Made by a program: the position numbers and the translations under genes. The notes under the pieces were generated by a model. The model did not search any database. It was not told the origin of the DNA and saw only the letters and a program-made list of their open reading frames with translations. From Micrasema longulum (lineage: Eukaryota > Arthropoda > Insecta > Trichoptera > Brachycentridae), in NCBI GenBank assembly GCA_022494885.1, contig JAGVSM010003752.1:1-64000 (forward strand): a stretch of 64,000 bases of DNA, written 5' to 3'. Positions 58,338-64,000 of this stretch are shown piece after piece; the stretch's first letter is position 1; each line of letters starts with the position of its first letter.

Positions 58338-59770
58338 TGTAACGGGTCGGCTACAATTTTCGTAATGTATGAACACATGAATATGGAATAAATAAAATAA
58401 ATGTTAGTAATTTTTCAAAGATTATGTAATTAAATAAAAAATAGTTATACAACATAATAATGTGTTGATGTGATGGTAATATTCAGAATAAGTAATAAGT
58501 ACATACAATAATGAAAAACCAAAACAAATTTCTATAGCTTTATTTAATTATAAATATGCTACAAAATGAACCTTATTAATGAAACATTTAGTTCGCTCTT
58601 AACGGGCCTATTGAAAATATATCTCACCATATTAATAATTATTACAATAAAAAATTTCGGCATGAAAAATGTAATTTGAAATTACATATGTGCACATATG
58701 TATAATATAGGGTAACATATTTATTTTTTAGTAGTTAAGTTCAACTTAAAAAAACAAAATAAAAACACAGCTTTGCATAACAGTTCGCACTGTCAAATGA
58801 TATATATATATAATCAAAATAGTGTCAAAAGTACGAGTATAATATTATACTAATACATATGATTAATATATCTACTCTTTGACAAAATTTGAAGTTGCGA
58901 TTTTGTACTCGTTCACAAACATTTTAACTGCTGCAAATTGATCAATTCATTCGAGAAGTATCTTATTTTATTTAATTATGTCGAAGACAATGCTTTTAAA
59001 AAAGTAAAATTTTATTTATTAGGAACAACAGAACCCACAAAAAGAAAATTCCCAAATGGGTAAAAAATAATAAAATAAACAGTTTCGCTAATACTTATTG
59101 CATTATAAGTGATAAGTATTACAAATTTTTTGTTTTATGCAAAAAGTAAGATTTACCCACCATGTTGAAGTATTGGGGACATAGCGGGAGTAATGTTATA
59201 GTACCTGCTTCTAGTTGCTTTTTCACTACAAATACAACCATATATTAAATCATGCCACCGGTATTCAACGGCGGTATTTAATCTAAATTGCAGTGTTATT
59301 TTCAGAGTAATAATTCGATCCCGCTTATAGAAATGCCCTTTCGTTATATTGCATAGAACAAAAGCTTTCAAATGTTTGGTTTGGTTATTGGTTTTACGAC
59401 AAACGTGTAACGGGCGGTTTCGGTTTGCGCTTGCAATTCTCGACTTGAGTACCTACGGCCCGTTGTATTTCTGTAAACTGGAGCTCACTTCGTGGTTGAT
59501 AATCATAGAGTGGTTTTTGTCCATACGGACGGGCGACCTTATTAGCGGGCGGCGTATTATTACTGTAAGGTGTTATAACAATAATCGAGTAAAGCACAGC
59601 TGTAAATTATGACTAGGTTTTAGTAGGTGCAATACCATATGGCGCTTATTGATTTTTTTTTTAATACACAATAATTAACAATATTATTTTGGGATATCAC
59701 AAAGAAAATAGGCATATTACTGTGATAAAAAAATAAGGTGAAATTTTAAATTTAAAATACGCGGGCTCTT
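58338..59770. other. AT-rich stretch, no gene recognised
   Basis: No exon-like frame. 59345-59600 is richer in G+C and open on both strands for about 250 bases without any motif; it may be transposon-derived. A short (TA)n run lies at about 58800. Confidence 0.4.
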
Positions 59771-59774
59771 CGAT

Positions 59775-61135
59775 TCTAGGAAATATTATTTTTTAAGTTG
59801 GTAGCACTGTCACTGACATCTGTGACAAATTTCATATCAATATCTACATTTTTTGTCCAGTGCCCGTGTTTTGTGAAAAACAAAAAGTTATTTTGGCGAT
59901 TTTTACACTGTTTGATTTTGTTGAGCGAAGATTTTGCGTTAAATTTTGTTTGCGTAGTGAAATTTCTGCTGCAGAAACGTTGAGAATGTTGCAGAAGGCC
60001 TTCGGCTGGTATTCTGAACGGAATTGCGCGCGAAGAGAACGCTCTGTTAGAGTGTACCGCGTAAAACGCGTTCAAAATGAAGTTGAAGACAAAATCGCCT
60101 TGGTTGGTGTATCTTCTACCCCTTAGAGAGTGGTTAATTTGAGGATTTTTATTTTCGAGTTCGACGACCTTTTGCTTCATAGCCACACTGATGAGTCAAA
60201 TGATGTATAAAACTGTTAAAAAAAAAAAAAAAACTAATACAGTTTGGTCAATTCAACCTTATTAAGTGTTTTGGTAAAGCTTAAGGTCTCAATAATGGTC
60301 TTAATGAAAATTATTATATTTAATTCCACGTTTTCATATTTATTTGACGTTCAATCATCAGTGTTGCCATAAATGAAGCAAAGTTTAGGTGCATGCAAAA
60401 AATTAAAATACCCAAATTAACCATTTTCTAGGGGATAGAGAAGATTCAGAATACCACTACAGGACGACCATTAACATCAACTGATGAACAATACGTCAAG
60501 GAAATCAATGATTTGGTGCTGAAAAAAATCGTCCATTGACAATTAGAGACCTCGTTGATACTGTTAACATTTCATTTGGATCAGTTAATACCATTTTGGA
60601 AGATGTTTTGTGCCTGAAAATAGTGATTTCTCGTTTGGTGCCAAATTGGCTCATTTTTTTGGAAAAACACCGTCACGTTGAAGTCTCTGAAATAATGCTT
60701 TCTGACTATCAGAGTAAGATGAGATGCACGATAACTGGAGATGAAACTTGGATATATGTATATGGCCCGGAAACAACTGAGTGATTACGCAAATAGCGTG
60801 CAAAAGGTGAGTCAATAATGTCGAGACTGAAAAGATCGCGCCAAAGTCGTTCAAAAATCAAGGTCATGTTGACAATTTTCTTCGATTATCGTGGTACGGT
60901 GCATTGTGAATTCTTTCCTCCAAGCCAAACTGTTAACAATGAATATTATTTGAGCGTTATGCAACGTTGACGTGAATGGATTCCCAAAAAGAGACCTGAA
61001 TACTTTTGGTTTTTGCACCACGATAATGCACCATCTTACATTGCATTGGTGCTTTGAGACCATTTCACCAAAAATTTCAACTCATATCGTTCCAAAACCA
61101 CCGTATTCGCCGCCTGATTTAGCACCGTATATATA
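59775..61135 (+). mobile_element. Mariner transposase pseudogene, interrupted by a MITE
   Basis: The N-terminal helix region 'FVERRFCVKFCLRSEISAAE' with 'TLRMLQKAF' is at about 59918-60003. It resumes after the insertion with 'TGRPLTSTDEQYVKEINDLV', 'LTIRDLVDTVNISFGSVNTI' and 'GDETWIYVYGPETTE' (first catalytic Asp). Shifted frames then give 'FFDYRGTVHCEFFPPSQTV' and 'WFLHHDNAPSYIALVL' (second Asp). It stops being recognisable at about 61130, before the third catalytic residue. Several stops and shifts make it dead. Confidence 0.85.
60004..60457. mobile_element. MITE inserted in the mariner transposase
   Basis: Left end GGCTGGTATTCTGAACGG; reversed right end GTGGTATTCTGAATC. These resemble the 58122-58337 MITE ends. 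The interior includes a CGCGTAAAACGCG hairpin near 60058 and a poly-A run at 60220. The insertion separates two collinear parts of the transposase, with about 30 codons between them lost. Confidence 0.6.
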
Positions 61136-61139
61136 GCTT

Positions 61140-61540
61140 ACAGATATAGCTAAGCTATGGTTTCCTAAGACAGCGGTACCGTCACAAAGCGGCCGTCACG
61201 GGACGGCGGATGACGTCATTAAAACGTTGACTATGTAAATCAATGGCGCTGGTTTCCTAGAGAGCGTTGACCGTGAACGTAACGTCGAAGCAACGGTGCC
61301 GCCATTTGCAGGACGGCCGTCACAGCGGTGCGAACTGTTTTCGAACGGTTTTTCTCGCGAAACGGTGACCGTTTAGCTGTCAAAATGAGTGCAAACGTGG
61401 TGCGGAATGTTGAAAATGACGAAATATTGATTAATTTTGTAAAAATCATGACGATTTATGTAATGGAAGGGCAAAGACTATTAAAAGTCGAGTTGAAACA
61501 AAGTTCGTGAAGAAATATCGGGACAACGCTTGAAATATCA
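61140..61540 (+). other. GC-rich block with a short MADF-like frame
   Basis: 61150-61350 is a CpG-rich island in AT-rich DNA, with repeated 'TGGTTTCCTA' and 'ACGGCCGTCAC(G/A)' words. It precedes a frame at 61385 starting 'MSANVVRNVENDEILINFVK'. A one-base shift continues it as 'KKYRDNAWNI', which has a faint MADF (ORF1 of PIF/Harbinger) look. That identification is weak. Confidence 0.3.
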
Positions 61541-62221
61541 GGTATGTACTAAAATGTAAATAACAATAGAATCATATAAAAATAACAGAGCAAATGTTTA
61601 TAAGCTACAAGAAAAAAGCTAAGCATCTATTATAATATTATTTTTCTAATTCAAAACATTTATTATAACATTGTTTTTTACGTAATAGATTCCAAGGAAT
61701 CCTAACCTATTTATTGTGTCTGCAGATAATTGGTTGAATTCCATATTAAAATTTCGTAAGGTATCCAAAGTAAAATGCTTTTATTGGATTCAATTATCCT
61801 TTTATTTTTTTTATTTACAAGGGTGTAAAATGTGACGCATTTTGTCTTGTAAGGACATTATCAAACTTTTTATTAGGTTACCTTACCAAATCCTAACCTA
61901 TTTTGAAGTTGACATTTTATGAAATAACACACAACATTTCAGATTAAAAGTCACATGGGTGTGATTTAAAATAAGGAGTTCTCAATGAATATTAAAGAGC
62001 CAAGAAAAATGCCTGGAACATAATCTTAACAGAGTAAGTTTGATGAATTTTAAATAAAATATGCCCTTTGAACATGAAATGAATACAACAAATTTGTCGA
62101 TGGATACAAATAAGTATACCAATGTAATTCTTGTATAAACATTACTATAATATTTTTTCTGCATTAATTATTACATTTATTTATTCTAGAAAGCTACAAA
62201 CACCAAAGAGTAGTCACCAAT

Positions 62222-62610
62222 ATAAACCATTTTTGTTACAACTGAAAAGGAAAACATTTTTGAGAAGGGAATACTGAATTTGCGTCGTAGGTGAATTGGT
62301 TCAGGCGAATAAATCTCACCCAAATGACAAAAGTTTCAGCTCTTTTACTTCACAAAAGAAAACAGATGGAAGAGTTGAGGAAATGTGATGTTAAAACATG
62401 GCAGAATGGAGAATGTTACAATGTGTAAAATGCCTACTTAAACCAGCCTATGACAGAGCATAAGCCCTATAAGTGCCTAGACTTCCATATTCCCTTCTTG
62501 AAAATGTTTTCCCTCTCTGTTGCAACAAATTTAGAACTAGATAACTCCCTAGGGAGGAAATCCAGCCTGTCTGCAAACATTTGGACATACTCAAAACATT
62601 GTTTTTAACG
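62222..62610 (+). mobile_element. Foldback element copy 3 (with core)
   Basis: Short terminus at the left ('TTTTTGTTACAACTGAAAAG' then GAAAACATTTTTGAGAAGGG), core with 'TTTCAGCTCTTTTACTTCAC' and 'GATGGAAGAGTTGAGGAAAT', inverted arm, and long terminus at the right ('AGGAAATCCAGCCTGTCTGC', 'AAACATTTGGACATACTCAA', AACA). The core runs the same way as in copy 2 although the long terminus is on the other side. Confidence 0.8.
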
Positions 62611-62976
62611 AGTAAACTTATGGCACAGAAAAACGATTAAATGTAGACATACTTGGGACTTATTAATACATTTGTTCCAGGATTCTTATCACCGAATTCA
62701 ATTAAATAATATGGTATGTAAATGAGCTCCCATTTATATTTGAGACAAGTTCAAACTAGTTTTGTAGCAACTCCATAAACACCAGTAATAAGTTCTTATT
62801 TAGATACATAAGGTAGGTTGCAATAACTTTCCTGTATATTCATTGTGAATTTTATTTTCAGAATAAGTACATACTACAAAATTATTTTCACCCAAGTGCA
62901 GATCAAGAGACGAGTAGTGAGAGGGTAGATACTCTCCCGATAGTACTACTAGATTTGCTGTGCGAGTCGAACTCAA

Positions 62977-63363
62977 ATGTTTGCCTTAAAATTACTACTA
63001 AAAATTACTAGGCTCCCGAGCGATTTCTTCACTGCCTCAACATGCAAGGACAAGGGGACATTCGTCAAGGACCTACGACTCAGACTCGCAGACATCAGAC
63101 AAACACCAGGCATCCACCACAGTCCAAAGAAAACCTTTATCCACAAAGAACTTCTCAACACGAGCCACGTATTTATATTTACTGACTGCCACAGAAGACC
63201 ATTCCAGAACGCCATACAATGTAGAACAGACGGGAGACAAGACTTTCTGAAATCTACCTTTACTATTGTGATGGAAAAATCCAATGACACCATCGGACTC
63301 ACCAGATCCACCTCCAGGAAGGCAGACACTCCCCTGTGTGAAAATGAACACTTCCCAGAATAA
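62977..63363 (+). mobile_element. Ty3/gypsy integrase C-terminal fragment
   Basis: The 128-residue frame includes 'DKGTFVKDLRLRLADIRQTP', 'FIHKELLNTSHVF' and 'TDCHRRPFQN', then a degraded GPDN/chromodomain-like segment and 'TPLCENEHFPE'. This matches the C-terminal part of insect Ty3/gypsy integrases (linker after the DDE core). No LTRs, protease or RT are nearby, so it is an isolated remnant. The open frame is long for such a fragment and may be fairly recent. Confidence 0.7.
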
Positions 63364-64000
63364 TACTGATCATAAAAACAAAAATGTACTAATAAATATG
63401 AGCAAACTATTTTTACCTGGATGCAAATTATGTTTTAAATACCTCTTATGAATGTACACATTATTGTAATTCCATTTTGTATTATAATTTTATATGTATT
63501 CTTCTCCGTTTTTTAGATCATGAGAAATGTAGTTTATACTCACATAATATATTTTCTATTACATAATATTTATGTAAATTTAGGATTATAATGAAAAATC
63601 CTCAAGTATGCTATACTAAAATGATTTCGTGTTTAGCATTAGGTCTTATACTCATATATATACATATAACTCATAAAATATTAGTTCTTTATACAAATAT
63701 GAACCAAACTTTTCTTCTTTAAATATCTCTTTGTAAAAAGAGATATTTAAAGAAAAAAAGACAATAAATTTAAGTTAATTTAAAAAAACATCTTAAAAAA
63801 AATAATAACATATTATGGTAAAAAAAGCAATATATTATTTTTAAATGCTATTCTAAAAGTAATTCAAATAAGTTTAAAATATAAAACCAGCAGTGAAAAA
63901 AGAAAGAATAAAAGTCTTTCAAGTGAAATGTAAAAGAGCATCAGAAATTCAAATATATTAAAAAAATATTTTGCACTTTCTCCAGCCTGTCAATATAAGT
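63364..64000. other. AT-rich right edge, no gene recognised
   Basis: No coding frame, tRNA-like head or transposon motif seen apart from the hairpin at 63715-63754. Confidence 0.5.
63715..63754. repeat. Perfect 18 bp hairpin with 4-base loop
   Basis: TTCTTTAAATATCTCTTT, loop GTAA, then AAAGAGATATTTAAAGAA. Fully complementary arms in otherwise simple AT-rich DNA. Confidence 0.9.

Overview
This window is AT-rich, intron-rich animal nuclear DNA, most likely from an insect. The gene structures use GT-AG introns. There is a secreted protein of the insect 27 kDa haemolymph glycoprotein type and abundant insect-style mobile DNA (mariner, Tc1/mariner relatives, Tigger/pogo, LINEs, tRNA-derived SINEs, MITEs, a Ty3/gypsy fragment). 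I cannot name the order or species from the sequence alone.

Four host genes can be supported. (1) The 5' end of a NEK-family kinase on the minus strand (934-1511), which runs off the left edge. (2) A complete three-exon NDUFB7 (complex I B18 subunit) gene on the plus strand (3007-5343). (3) A complete 18-exon Arip4/RAD54L2 SNF2-type helicase gene on the plus strand (8322-29694). I could trace it through every splice phase to a product of about 2417 residues. (4) A secreted 27 kDa haemolymph glycoprotein-like gene on the minus strand, start at 52962 and at least five exons, ending at 39271 or at a distant terminal exon near 35.8 kb.

Most of the rest is mobile-element debris in introns and between genes. 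5.4-7.3 kb is a LINE/SINE cluster between NDUFB7 and Arip4. 29.7-35.6 kb holds the Arip4 3' flank, a 770 bp hAT-like element with an 8 bp target duplication and a foldback element. 36-53 kb is the glycoprotein gene with MITEs, LINEs, SINEs and mariners in its introns. 53-64 kb is gene-poor and packed with mariners (one interrupted by a MITE), two abutting MITEs, LINE fragments and a Ty3/gypsy integrase remnant.

The host genes do not form an operon or pathway. They look like independently regulated housekeeping genes (NEK, NDUFB7, Arip4) plus one secreted-protein gene. The observations most worth following are a roughly 485-residue prion-like and charged insert between the two helicase lobes of Arip4, and a foldback-element family with three copies here. 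Its members have 10-12 bp target duplications, asymmetric ends, and cores inverted relative to those ends. Also notable are a long inverted SINE pair that should fold in the Arip4 pre-mRNA and several nested insertions whose empty site is also in the window.
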